Origin: JAXLVB01 sp046329195
GTDB lineage: Bacteria; Bacteroidota; Bacteroidia; Cytophagales; Spirosomataceae
Length of the DNA stretch: 64,000 nucleotides
Assembly (NCBI GenBank): GCA_046329195.1
Contig: JAXLVB010000002.1
Location: forward strand, 2,232,001 to 2,296,000
Reading direction: 5' to 3'
In this document: positions 52,228 through 60,939 of the stretch, piece after piece
Layout of the letters: each line of letters starts with the position of its first letter
Position numbering within the stretch: position 1 is the stretch's first letter
The notes under the pieces: model-generated
What the model was told of the DNA's origin: nothing
The model's input: the letters and a program-made list of their open reading frames with translations, nothing else
The model's database searches: none
Program-made: the position numbers and the translations under genes

Positions 52228-53118
52228 TCACTCTACTTTATACTTCTCAAACAGTTCAGCAATTTTGGCCGACTCATGATTGCCAGCGTGTACCACTACT
52301 CGGTACCGAAGTGTGATTTTTTGCCCTTTTGAAAGCATTGTTCCTAGCTTTTCGTCTTGGGGCCAAAACATAGGAGTTGGCGAAAAGAAACCATAATCTC
52401 TTGTAAACCATTGCGATGGATACCATTGATTAGATGGATGTTGTAAAATGGCAATGCCCTCCACCTTATTACCCCGTTTGCCCGAACAGTCCATCCAAGC
52501 CGATGCTTTGCCAAAAGTCCCTTTTTCGGCTTGGTCGCCTTGAGCGTTAATCATAGTTCCACCATTGATGACGGCCAAATCAGGGTCTATGCGTGCACTG
52601 AACAAGGAATGGTTGGTTTTTTCGATTTTCACATCCATCAGCATTTCGAGTGTGATGTCAAAATCAATCAAGAACAAGTCTTTGGCTGGTGCCGTAATCC
52701 GAATTTTGCGTAGGTCTTTAATCGGCGCATTGGCTTGTGGACGCCGCCAAATACACTCATTTTCGATGAGTACTCGCTCACCGCCTGATTCAATAATATC
52801 GGCACGAAGCGAAATGATTTGGCCTTGCTCCAGTCCTTCTTGCCAATAATTGCCCCCATTTACTTTGTCACAACCAAAAAACAAAGAGCTATGATGCGGG
52901 TAGTTTCCATTGCGCATGGAGGTCACACTGGCATTAGAAGGACCGTTGACTGGGAAGAAAAATGGGTATTTTTCATCTTCCGAAAAAATATAACTCGTAA
53001 AGAGGTTATTATTGATACTAATGTCAATCTTAGCGTTAAACTTCTGTGCTGTAATCTTGGTCTGTGCAAAAGTAGTTGCACTCACCCATAGTAAACTGGC
53101 AAAAATGTAAGCTTTCAT
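52228..53118 (-). CDS. secreted DUF6807 (PmoA-like) protein
   Basis: 296 residues with a signal peptide ending TFAQ. Conserved features of the DUF6807 family are YPFFFPVNGPSNASVTSMRN, NYPHHSSLFFGCDKVNG and QWYPSQWFTRDYGFFSPTP. The fold is beta-rich, related to galactose mutarotase-like proteins. It usually accompanies Gfo/Idh/MocA genes in glycoside catabolic loci, as here on both sides. The first four codons of the longer frame (from 53130) may or may not be used. Function is unproven; an epimerase or sugar-binding role fits. Confidence 0.8.
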   Translation of the reverse strand: MKAYIFASLLWVSATTFAQTKITAQKFNAKIDISINNNLFTSYIFSEDEKYPFFFPVNGPSNASVTSMRNGNYPHHSSLFFGCDKVNGGNYWQEGLEQGQIISLRADIIESGGERVLIENECIWRRPQANAPIKDLRKIRITAPAKDLFLIDFDITLEMLMDVKIEKTNHSLFSARIDPDLAVINGGTMINAQGDQAEKGTFGKASAWMDCSGKRGNKVEGIAILQHPSNQWYPSQWFTRDYGFFSPTPMFWPQDEKLGTMLSKGQKITLRYRVVVHAGNHESAKIAELFEKYKVE

Positions 53119-53168
53119 GAGGTACATCATGGGTTAGCCATCAGGACCTGCGCCTCTGGCATCAAGGT

Positions 53169-54509
53169 TTATTTTTTCTTTGCCAACTCTAACGCTTTGG
53201 TGGTGGTGTAATATTTCACCAGCATGTTGGGCACTTCCCATTCGGGGAGTTGGCCGGCGGCTTGATAGCTCATAAAACGCTCAAGTACTTCGCCAAAATG
53301 CGCTTCATGACCAGTACGGTATTTGTCCGGTATTTCGACAAGCCACTCGTTGCCTTGTTTTTTCAAGTTAATACCCGGAAATTTAGCCTTTAAGCCTTCA
53401 AAAGCTTGGCTAATTTCAGCATCCGAAACTTTTAGTGGCTTGATAAATAATTGTGGTACAAATTTCTCCGCTTTGCCTTGCCGGATTTCTAAGTTGGCTT
53501 TCGTACCTCGCATAATTGAATAATGTGTGTCGCCGCCTTCGGGGGTGCTATAGTTCCACAATACTCGCACTTTGGCCTGCACACCTTTGAGGCGAAAGTT
53601 GATTTCGCCATTGGCGTAAATGTACAAAACTGAGTCTTTGACATGCTGACGCAGGTAGTCTGGAAAATCGTTCAAACCTGTGATGGTAGCGAACTGACTA
53701 CGAGTCATTGGGGTAGTCCAGCGCTTGGCATTGGTCAGTTGCACATCGGTGGTTGATAAGATAGTTCCAGGAAACGCCGCCCATTGAACCAAATCAACCA
53801 AGTGAGTGGTTACATCTACGACACCTTCGCCTTGTTGGTTAACATCCATAAACCAAGCGGGTCTTTTGAGGGCGCTTCCCGAGACAAACTTGAAAAAATG
53901 GTGCACACTTTCTTTGATAATAGCAGGGTTGTCAGGAGTACCTTTTTCTAATGTCCCAAAAATTGCAGGTAGCTGCGAAAGTTCTTTTTGTAACACCGTC
54001 GTAATTTCCGAGCGTTCTGTCATAATATCGTAGAGCAACACCTTGTTTTGTTTGGCGGTAGCAAATGCTTTTTTCAACAACTCGTAGCCTTTGGTGTCAA
54101 TACACATGGGTTTATCGGCTAGCACATTCATGCCTGCTTTTACCGTATTATAAATGTACTCGGTTTTCTTGCGGTTGTTACCAGCCATCACCACCACATT
54201 GCCTTGTTTTTCGGCAATCATTTTTTGAAAGAAGTCAGCTCCTCGATACACCTTTTCTTGCCAACGAGTTGGGTTTTGGGGTCGAGTGTTGTAGGCATCT
54301 ATACGCTTGAGGTGCTCGTCCAAATCGGTACCCGCTGGTGCGTACACATGTACCACGGGCGAGAGTCGTTCAATCATTGTTTTCTGAACCAAGGCGGCAT
54401 GAAAATGCCCAGGGTCGAGCGTAATGAGGCGAACTTCAGAGGCATTTTGTTGAGCAAACACAGCTGAGGATAGCACAAGAAGTGCAACAAATAGGTTGAT
54501 TTTGAGCAT
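53169..54509 (-). CDS. secreted Gfo/Idh/MocA-type oxidoreductase with specialised C-terminal domain
   Basis: 446 residues with a Sec signal (1-19). The N-terminal Rossmann fold starts VRLITLDPGHFHAALVQK, where the usual glycine-rich loop is altered to a DPGHFH form, and the lysine motif is VLADKPMCIDTKG. The C-terminal region (HHFFKFVSGSALKRPAWFMDVNQQGEGVVDVTTHL by parts) is the dedicated domain of this subfamily. The altered loop suggests unusual or absent nucleotide binding. It is 38 bp from the DUF6807 gene and shares its transcript. Confidence 0.85.
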   Translation of the reverse strand: MLKINLFVALLVLSSAVFAQQNASEVRLITLDPGHFHAALVQKTMIERLSPVVHVYAPAGTDLDEHLKRIDAYNTRPQNPTRWQEKVYRGADFFQKMIAEKQGNVVVMAGNNRKKTEYIYNTVKAGMNVLADKPMCIDTKGYELLKKAFATAKQNKVLLYDIMTERSEITTVLQKELSQLPAIFGTLEKGTPDNPAIIKESVHHFFKFVSGSALKRPAWFMDVNQQGEGVVDVTTHLVDLVQWAAFPGTILSTTDVQLTNAKRWTTPMTRSQFATITGLNDFPDYLRQHVKDSVLYIYANGEINFRLKGVQAKVRVLWNYSTPEGGDTHYSIMRGTKANLEIRQGKAEKFVPQLFIKPLKVSDAEISQAFEGLKAKFPGINLKKQGNEWLVEIPDKYRTGHEAHFGEVLERFMSYQAAGQLPEWEVPNMLVKYYTTTKALELAKKK

Positions 54510-54543
54510 TTTACTTACAAAAAAGCTGGTATTTTATAAAATA

Positions 54544-54564
54544 GGGGTGTATGGCTTACACCCC
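54544..54564. repeat. REP-like palindrome
   Basis: GGGGTGTA (54544-54551) and TACACCCC (54557-54564) pair with loop TGGCT. It resembles the palindromes at 8251 and 18134 (GGGGCGTAT...ATACGCCCC) with C-to-T changes. It lies in the 62-bp gap between two oxidoreductase genes. Confidence 0.6.
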
Positions 54565-54571
54565 TTCGGTT

Positions 54572-55966
54572 TTATACGTTTTTGATTTGGTAAGGCGCAC
54601 GCATCGGGCGACTGAGCATCGCATTAGCTTCAGCATCGTTTTTGAAGACTTCCTTTTTAGGGTCCCAATACACCTTGCGTTTGAGCTTCATGGCAATGTG
54701 GTGAATTAAGCAGGCCGAACAAGCTCGGTGTCCAATCTCAACGGGAGAAATCGGCGTTTTCCGTGACTTGATGCTATCGAGCCAGTTGCCGTGTTGATCT
54801 TCGCTTTGGTATAGGTGTGTTTCGTTGGGACCAATCACCGAGGTCAAGATTTTAGGGTCGCTGGCGTTGAGTGCCTTGGAGTTGCTAGCTGCGCCGCTGG
54901 GGTCGCTGGCAGTAGCCGTATAATTGCCCCGAGTTACAAAAATCCAGCCTTCAGTTCCCTCAAACTTCACTCCATTTTCAATTTCGTTGGTCACAATCAT
55001 TTTCACACCGTTTTCGTACAGAGCCTCGGTGCGGAAGATACCGTGAACATCCCATAGACCCGACTTGGGGAACTCGGCCCAGCCGCTTACTTCAACGGGT
55101 CCTGACAACTCGGTATTCATACCCCAGTGGGCCGAATCAATATGATGTGCCCCCCAGCCAGTAATCATACCTGCACCAAATTGCTCGCAACGCAACCAAC
55201 CTGGCCGGTCGTAGCCTACTTGTGGATGCACTCGTTTTTCGGTATAATACACTTGGGGCGTTGAGCCCAGCCACATGTCGTAGTTGAAGTTTTTCGGAAC
55301 GGGCATTTCAGCTTCTACATTGCCCGAAGGGTCGCCGGGGAGACCTACATACACCGTTTTCAGCTGACCGATTCGCCCGTTGCGTACCAACTCGGCGGCA
55401 TATCGAAACTGCGGCATCGAACGCTGTTGACTTCCAATTTGTAGAATCCGATTGCTGCGCTTCACCGCTTTTACTAAGGCTTGGCCTTCGGCAATGGTCA
55501 ACGAAGCGGGTTTTTGGAGGTAAACATCTTTCTTGGCATTAACGGCATCAATGCTTATCAACGAATGCCAATGGTCTGGCGTACTGACCAACACCGCATC
55601 TACATCTTTGTTGAGGAGGAGTTCACGGTAGTCGTTATAAACCGCCACACCGTCGTAAGGCTTCCCGAATTTTTTAGAATAAACATCGTTGACCAGTTTT
55701 TTGGCATCGAGCGCTCGGTTGTTGTCCAAGTCGCAGACGGCCATGATTTGGGCATGGTCGTATTTCCAAACACCAGGCATATCGTGGCCTCTTGAAATGC
55801 GCCCTGTACCAATAGCACCAATATTGATGCGGTTGCTTGGAGCATTTTTGCCAAATACCGAGGCAGGTACGATGGTAGGGATGGCGATGGTAGATGCCGC
55901 CGCCAGAGCCGATTTTTTCAGAAAGTCTCGGCGGCTTTGTTGTATCTGTTCCATTTTATTTTTCAT
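54572..55966 (-). CDS. Tat-exported Gfo/Idh/MocA family oxidoreductase
   Basis: 464 residues starting with QQSRRDFLKKSALAAAST, a canonical twin-arginine signal. The cofactor loop is INIGAIGTGRISRGHDMPG, the lysine motif DVYLQKPASLTIAEG (Gln-Lys-Pro) and GWGAHHIDSAHWGM the active-site region. It is the first gene of the leftward carbohydrate run and lies divergent to the LacI-type regulator, so it is the gene most likely controlled by the operator at 56401. The protein acts in the periplasm; substrate unknown. Confidence 0.9.
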   Translation of the reverse strand: MKNKMEQIQQSRRDFLKKSALAAASTIAIPTIVPASVFGKNAPSNRINIGAIGTGRISRGHDMPGVWKYDHAQIMAVCDLDNNRALDAKKLVNDVYSKKFGKPYDGVAVYNDYRELLLNKDVDAVLVSTPDHWHSLISIDAVNAKKDVYLQKPASLTIAEGQALVKAVKRSNRILQIGSQQRSMPQFRYAAELVRNGRIGQLKTVYVGLPGDPSGNVEAEMPVPKNFNYDMWLGSTPQVYYTEKRVHPQVGYDRPGWLRCEQFGAGMITGWGAHHIDSAHWGMNTELSGPVEVSGWAEFPKSGLWDVHGIFRTEALYENGVKMIVTNEIENGVKFEGTEGWIFVTRGNYTATASDPSGAASNSKALNASDPKILTSVIGPNETHLYQSEDQHGNWLDSIKSRKTPISPVEIGHRACSACLIHHIAMKLKRKVYWDPKKEVFKNDAEANAMLSRPMRAPYQIKNV

Positions 55967-56154
55967 AGTTCGGTTTTTTAAAAGTTAAAGTAAATGTAAG
56001 CGAAGTGAACGTAACCACCTATGCACTAACGAAAGTTTTTATTTATGAAAAAATAGTAGTAGAGCCATTGTTGTAAAACTGAAAGGCTAACCTACTTCGT
56101 AGTAAGTCACCTGCCTCCATATAACAAGATGTTGATAGAGTTACCAAAAACCAG

Positions 56155-56202
56155 ATAACTCTAAAAAAGCAGCTTAACACAAAACCGCTTTTTTAGAGTT
56201 AT
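56155..56202. other. perfect 16-bp inverted repeat in a divergent intergenic region
   Basis: ATAACTCTAAAAAAGC (56155-56170) and GCTTTTTTAGAGTTAT (56187-56202) are exact reverse complements, 16 bp apart. It has the build of a bidirectional terminator, yet genes on both sides point away from it. It may end an unannotated leader or small RNA or bind a regulator. The rest of 55967-56587 is AT-rich with no supported gene. Confidence 0.6.
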
Positions 56203-56400
56203 ACTACATTACTTCCTGATTTTTAACCATTCATCTACTTTCACTCTAACTCTTCAGATTCCCCCTTCGATTCGCCTGAAACGGGAATCCTATACAGTTT
56301 TTGTTCACCTCCTTAAAAGCGTCAATATGACACTTCTACATTAGCTCACAAATTGCCTATTTGAATCTGGAGGTAAATATCAATAATTATTTTCAATTAA

Positions 56401-56414
56401 TGCAATCGGTTGCA
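56401..56414. promoter_or_regulatory. LacI-family operator
   Basis: TGCAATCGGTTGCA is a near-perfect palindrome with a central CG, the classical LacI/GalR-family operator form (TGCAA-nCGn-TTGCA). It lies 187 bp upstream of the LacI-family gene and 435 bp upstream of the divergent oxidoreductase. It is the probable binding site of that regulator for autoregulation and perhaps for the carbohydrate run. Confidence 0.6.
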
Positions 56415-56587
56415 ATTATTTTTATCATTTTTTTTACTTTTAATAGAAATTAATAAATAAAAACTATATCCATTTTTCAACAAGTCCATTAATTTGACAT
56501 AAAATCAGCTTAAACAAAAAAAGTTGGAGAGAAATGATTCAATCTTTTATGCAACTTTTTACCTTTGTTGCATTACTTATTTCATCA

Positions 56588-57634
56588 ATGGCCAAAGAAA
56601 TTACGATTTATGACATTGCGGCGGCGCTTCAACTTTCGCCTGCTACGGTGAGTCGAGGCTTAAACGACCATCCAGCTATTAACAGCTTGACAAAGCAAGC
56701 TATTCAGGCCAAAGCTAATGAACTAGGGTATCGGTTCAATAAATTTGCGAGCAACCTTCGTAAGCAAAAAACCAACACCATCGGCGTGATTGTGCCACGG
56801 CTGAACAGTTATTTGATGTCAACGGTGCTGGCAGGCATGGAAAAGGTAGCTAATGAGGAAGGATTTAACCTGTTAATTAGTCAATCGTTAGAGTTGCAGA
56901 AGAAGGAGGTTACCAATGCTCTTACAATGTTCAACAGTAGAGTAGATGGACTGTTGGTATCGGTCGCTTATGACACCGACTCGTTCGAGCATTTTGAGTT
57001 ATTTATCCATAAAAAAATACCATTGATTTTCTTTGACCGAGTAGTAGAGCATAACCTATGCACCAGCATTGTGATTGATAACGCCAAAGCTGGCTACGAA
57101 GCCACCCAACATCTGATTCAGCAAGGCCGAACACAGATTTTGCACGTAACGGGTAGCCTCAAACGCAACGTTTATGCCGACCGCCTCAAAGGCTACCAAT
57201 TGGCTCTCTTGGATGCTGGCATTGCTTACAACCCTGATTTAGTGGTGGTTTCGGATTTGAGTATTGAGTCGGGACGAGTGCTTGCGCAGCGTATCAAAAC
57301 ACAAATGCCACGGTCTGACGGGATTTTCATAACCAACGACCTCTGTGCAGTAAGTTGCATTAGTGCCTTACAAGAATTGGGAATTTCCGTACCAGAAGAC
57401 ATTTCGGTGGTAGGCTTTAACAACGACCCTGTGGCACAAGTTATCTCTCCAGCTCTCACAACCATCCATTATCCGGGGCGTGAAATGGGCGAAATAGCTG
57501 CCAAAAGCATGATTAATCACCTCAACGGCAACCTGACCATTGATGCCACCAATACGATTGTGCTCAAGTCGGAGTTGATGGTGCGGAATTCGTCGGTGGT
57601 CATTACTGAAAAAATAGACCGATTGGCTCGCTAA
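56588..57634 (+). CDS. LacI family transcriptional regulator
   Basis: 348 residues. The helix-turn-helix is ITIYDIAAALQLSPATVSRGL (about 5-25 in two parts), followed by hinge AIQAKANELGYRFN. The rest is a periplasmic-binding-protein-like effector domain starting TIGVIVPRLNSYLMSTVLAG, so it should bind a sugar or sugar acid. The start at MAKEITIYD is chosen; an ATG at 56534 would add 18 hydrophobic residues. It is divergent from the carbohydrate run, with a LacI-type operator between, and is the likely local repressor. Confidence 0.92.
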   Translation: MAKEITIYDIAAALQLSPATVSRGLNDHPAINSLTKQAIQAKANELGYRFNKFASNLRKQKTNTIGVIVPRLNSYLMSTVLAGMEKVANEEGFNLLISQSLELQKKEVTNALTMFNSRVDGLLVSVAYDTDSFEHFELFIHKKIPLIFFDRVVEHNLCTSIVIDNAKAGYEATQHLIQQGRTQILHVTGSLKRNVYADRLKGYQLALLDAGIAYNPDLVVVSDLSIESGRVLAQRIKTQMPRSDGIFITNDLCAVSCISALQELGISVPEDISVVGFNNDPVAQVISPALTTIHYPGREMGEIAAKSMINHLNGNLTIDATNTIVLKSELMVRNSSVVITEKIDRLAR

Positions 57635-57637
57635 GGC

Positions 57638-58270
57638 TTACTTTCGGCCAAAATCAGCCGGGTTTTCACCCCAAAACTCCGTTTCCCACTTCAAGATTTT
57701 GTTGGTGTATTCATTGTCTCGAAGCCATTTTTCGGCCCGTTCCAAGAGCTCAAAAAGAACTTTGTTGCGAGGGGTTTCGGCCAATTTGGTATTGGCTTGC
57801 TTCTTTTTGACCCAGCTAATGGCCGTTTTGGAATCGGAATAAATCGGCAAGTCGCTGTTTTCTCGTTTGAGAAAAGCCAGTGCATGGACAATCGCCAAGA
57901 ACTCGCCGATGTTGTTGGTGCCGTCTTGAAATGGGCCTTGTTTAAAAATCAACTGCTTTGTCTTGGTAATAACGCCTTGGTACTCCATATCGCCAGAGGC
58001 GGTGTTCCAAGCGGCATCTACCGAAAGGCTATTTTCGATGGGCTTACCTACTAAATTAAGTTTCTGAGGTTTGGCAGTAGGTTTTGGAGTAGTGCCAATA
58101 AAAGCTTGCGCTGGTTTTTCAAAAGCCTTATTGGCTTCAGATAGGCTTTCAAACGATTTGTATTTGGCACCAGCAAAGCCTTCAATCTGCTCTTTACAGG
58201 CATCCCAACTGTGAAATACCCCTGCCCGTCGCCCTTGCCAGACTACGTAATATTTTGATTTTTTTGCCAT
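57638..58270 (-). CDS. ribonuclease H1-type protein with viroplasmin domain
   Basis: 210 residues. Residues 5-55 are the viroplasmin/hybrid-binding domain (YYVVWQGRRAGVFHSWDAC) that grips RNA/DNA hybrids. Residues 80-208 are the RNase H fold, with catalytic residues Asp85 (LSVDAAW), Glu123 (NIGEFLA), Asp146 (IYSDSKT) and Asp206 (NPADFGRK) all present. It removes RNA from hybrids in the cytoplasm. It ends 3 bp from the LacI-type gene, tail to tail. Confidence 0.93.
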   Translation of the reverse strand: MAKKSKYYVVWQGRRAGVFHSWDACKEQIEGFAGAKYKSFESLSEANKAFEKPAQAFIGTTPKPTAKPQKLNLVGKPIENSLSVDAAWNTASGDMEYQGVITKTKQLIFKQGPFQDGTNNIGEFLAIVHALAFLKRENSDLPIYSDSKTAISWVKKKQANTKLAETPRNKVLFELLERAEKWLRDNEYTNKILKWETEFWGENPADFGRK

Positions 58271-58375
58271 GATACTGACAAAATAAAGCGATTTAGCCCA
58301 AAATGTTAAATAATCTTAAGTCCTTTTTTCGGAAAATAGATAGGCGTACCTTGCTTCCAAATCAATCAAAACCTA

Positions 58376-59560
58376 ATGAAAACTATTTTACTTTCCCTTA
58401 CGCTGTGCCTTGTTGCACTCTTTTCAGAAGCTCAATTTGATAAAGGCCAATGGGTCGTTGGCGGCACGGTTGGACTAAATTATCAACATAAAAACCCGTC
58501 AAATCCTGCTACTGCAATCGCCAAAAACGTTACGCCCCAAATATGGATTGGACGGTTTATACAATCTAATTGGTTCCTGGGACTCAAAGGTGGTTATGCG
58601 CTGGGTAATGTGGGGGATTACATTTTTCAAGACGATCGCAAATTTGAAATAAGTCTATTCACAAGACGATATATTGCTATATCACCTCGCTTGAGTATGT
58701 TTGTCAATGGCGAGATTTATTATGGCAACGTCGAGAACCCAACCTTCATCACTTCTATGTATGGGCTACGGAGTAATTTGGGACTCAATTATTTCATCAC
58801 CAAAAACATAGCATTAGATGTCGCCGGAGGGATATTTTCTTTGGGGATTGATTTTGTATCCAGTCCTTCGCTAAAACGTGCTGATTACAGCCTAAAAATT
58901 TCTCCTTCTTCATTTCCATTTCGTGTAGGTTTAATGTACTTCCCCAAAATCACTATCAATACCAAAGAAAAACCAATGAGTAACTCCATTCCGAAAGGAA
59001 CTCGACTCATTATTAGTGGCTTTGACTTCCAGCGTACTGACATTTCTCTTAGTTCTACCGGAAACAGTGTTGATGCCAGTAATATTTCGGGCTATCTTTT
59101 TAGAGGTAAATTTATTGAAGCGAACAGAGCGAGAGGTTTGGTCGTAGGTTTTAGTACTAATTTTAACAGTGCAAGTAATCTTAATCAAGGAAAAAGTATC
59201 GGCTTTAGTATAGGGTGGTTTGGACGCAACTACCGAATGTTTAGCGAAAAACTGGGGATATTTCTCCATAAACAAACAAGTATTCACTACAACTGGGGAA
59301 ATGATGGCAATGGAGATTTCAATACTGTAGGTCTAGTTGGTCAAATCAATCCGGGTGGGGTTTTGTGGTTGAATCAGAGGTTTGCTCTTGAACTTGCCAT
59401 TGGTGGATTGTATGCATCGGTAGATCATCGTTCTAACCAAGAAGCGCTTTCTACGAATCCTAACCAAAAAGCTACAGCCAAGACCTTTAGTTCTCAGCTA
59501 TCATTTAATTGGAATCCCTTCTCTAATATGGGGGTTGGCCTGTCTTACTACCTCCGCTAA
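58376..59560 (+). CDS. predicted outer membrane beta-barrel protein
   Basis: 394 residues with a signal peptide (1-19, ending SEAQF). The rest alternates aromatic and polar residues as in outer membrane strands. Two halves of about 190 residues look similar: FDKGQWVVGGTVGLNYQHK opens the first, and RLIISGFDFQRTDISLSS opens the second, with FLGLKGGYALG and FALELAIGGLYAS at matching places. This suggests an internal duplication. The terminal residue pattern (VGLSYYLR) fits a barrel. I recognise no named family; function unknown. Confidence 0.7.
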   Translation: MKTILLSLTLCLVALFSEAQFDKGQWVVGGTVGLNYQHKNPSNPATAIAKNVTPQIWIGRFIQSNWFLGLKGGYALGNVGDYIFQDDRKFEISLFTRRYIAISPRLSMFVNGEIYYGNVENPTFITSMYGLRSNLGLNYFITKNIALDVAGGIFSLGIDFVSSPSLKRADYSLKISPSSFPFRVGLMYFPKITINTKEKPMSNSIPKGTRLIISGFDFQRTDISLSSTGNSVDASNISGYLFRGKFIEANRARGLVVGFSTNFNSASNLNQGKSIGFSIGWFGRNYRMFSEKLGIFLHKQTSIHYNWGNDGNGDFNTVGLVGQINPGGVLWLNQRFALELAIGGLYASVDHRSNQEALSTNPNQKATAKTFSSQLSFNWNPFSNMGVGLSYYLR

Positions 59561-59624
59561 CAACCGTAGCGGCTGGTTCCGAAAAGCTTTTGGTGCGGTA
59601 GTCTTTATTTTTCTTAAATCGCCC

Positions 59625-59632
59625 TACATTTG
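59625..59632 (+). promoter_or_regulatory. candidate -7 box for the HipA-like/DUF3037 pair
   Basis: TACATTTG matches TAnnTTTG exactly and lies 17 bp before the ATG at 59650, giving a very short leader. A TTG at the normal -33 distance is not present. Confidence 0.45.
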
Positions 59633-59649
59633 CACTACGCAACTGAGCC

Positions 59650-60447
59650 ATGAACACCAACCTGCCTACCTTACGAACGGTACACATCACCCGATACGTC
59701 ACGCCCCTGCGTGAAGGCGGCTCTATGCCCGCCATTGCCGAAGCCGACGATGGATTTTTGTATGCCTTGAAATTCAGAGGAGCAGGGCAAGGCACCAGAG
59801 CGTTGATAGCCGAACTACTCGGGGGCGAAATAGCCCGTGCGTTGGGCTTAAAAATGCCCGAACTGGTATTTGCCACCCTTGACGAAGCCTTTGGCCGCAC
59901 CGAACCCGACGAAGAAATTCAAGACTTGCTCAAAGCCAGCGTGGGTCTCAACTTAGCCTTGCACTACCTCAGCGGCGCCATTACCTTTGACCCTACTATT
60001 AGTAAAGTAGATGGTTGGCTGGCTTCGCAAATCGTCTGGCTCGATTCGTTGCTGATGAATATGGACCGTACGCCTCGCAATACCAATATGCTCATCTGGC
60101 ACAAAGAATTATGGCTGATTGACCACGGGGCATCGTTGTATTTCCATCATTCATCCAACCAATGGAACGACTACGCTGTGCAGCCTTTTTCGTTGATAAA
60201 AAATCATGTCTTGTTGCCTTTTGCAGACCAATTGGCCGACGTTGATGCAGCCAATAAAAGCATTCTGACTGACAGTTTGATTCTGGCTATTGTGGACTTA
60301 TTGCCCAACGACTGGCTGGAGGCGTCGTGGCCGTATGATGCTCCAGAGCACTATCGCCAAGCCTATGCCCATTTTCTGACTACTCGTATTGCCAACTCTA
60401 CGATATTTTTAACCGAAGCCCAACATGCAAGACAAAAACTTATTTGA
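59650..60447 (+). CDS. HipA-like kinase-fold protein
   Basis: 265 residues resembling the kinase part of HipA. Likely ATP lysine is Lys41 in FLYALKFRG; the catalytic loop is NMDRTPRNTNML (Asp139, Asn144/146) and the metal motif is IDHGASL (Asp158). It lacks the N-terminal HipA domain and is about 170 residues shorter than E. coli HipA. No HipB-like DNA-binding gene is beside it; instead it overlaps a DUF3037 gene by 23 bp. This pair recurs in bacteria. It might phosphorylate a protein or small target in a toxin-antitoxin-like system; function is unproven. Confidence 0.8.
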   Translation: MNTNLPTLRTVHITRYVTPLREGGSMPAIAEADDGFLYALKFRGAGQGTRALIAELLGGEIARALGLKMPELVFATLDEAFGRTEPDEEIQDLLKASVGLNLALHYLSGAITFDPTISKVDGWLASQIVWLDSLLMNMDRTPRNTNMLIWHKELWLIDHGASLYFHHSSNQWNDYAVQPFSLIKNHVLLPFADQLADVDAANKSILTDSLILAIVDLLPNDWLEASWPYDAPEHYRQAYAHFLTTRIANSTIFLTEAQHARQKLI

Positions 60448-60808
60448 GTACGCTGTCATCAGAGTAGTACCTCGGGTGGAGCGTGAGGAGTTTTTGAACG
60501 TAGGGGTGATTCTGTATTGTGCTCGTCAAAAATTTCTAAAGTGCTTATTTTCAGTAGATAACAAGAAATTAGCCGCTTTTTCGCCAGTGCTTGATCTGGC
60601 CGAGCTCGAAAGAAACCTCCAAGCTTTACAGGCCATTGCAGCAGGAGAGCGCAACACTGGCCCCATCGGCTTGCTTGACTTACCCTCACGGTTTCGTTGG
60701 CTTACTGCCACCCGCAGTACTGTCGTGCAAACCTCCAAAGTTCACCCCGGCTTTTGTGAAAACCCGCAAGAAAGACTCGAAACTTTATTTCAAGAACAAG
60801 TATTGTAG
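60425..60808 (+). CDS. DUF3037 family protein
   Basis: 127 residues. The opening FEYAVIRVVPRVEREEFLNVGVIL is read in two parts (FEYAVIRVVPRVER and EEFLNVGVIL) and is the hallmark of DUF3037. The remainder is helical with SRFRWLTATRSTVVQTSKVHPG near the end, again family-typical. It is cytoplasmic. Its start lies inside the HipA-like gene, so the two are translationally coupled and probably interact. No DNA-binding motif is seen. It could be the partner that holds the kinase in check. Confidence 0.82.
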   Translation: MQDKNLFEYAVIRVVPRVEREEFLNVGVILYCARQKFLKCLFSVDNKKLAAFSPVLDLAELERNLQALQAIAAGERNTGPIGLLDLPSRFRWLTATRSTVVQTSKVHPGFCENPQERLETLFQEQVL

Positions 60809-60923
60809 GCACACAACATCAGTCCAACTAGTTCATCTTCGGCAGACGTATTATTCAGGTCAATCTACGCCATTTTGATAACTTACTTGTTGAATTCTGG
60901 TGATTGATGGTATTAACTTCCTT

Positions 60924-60939
60924 TTTGCATCATTGCAAA
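60924..60939. promoter_or_regulatory. palindrome overlapping a candidate promoter of the GH127 gene
   Basis: TTTGCA-TCAT-TGCAAA is a 16-bp palindrome 65 bp upstream of the GH127 start. The TTG inside it (60934-60936 region) is 19 bp before TATCTTGC (60956), a weak -7 box. A regulator bound here would block the promoter. Half-sites are like those at 56401 but in the opposite order. Confidence 0.35.

Noticed and set aside
30333..55966. Standard polysaccharide utilisation locus with SusC/SusD
   Set aside because: No TonB-dependent SusC-like or SusD-like gene was found in the window, so the term PUL was not applied.
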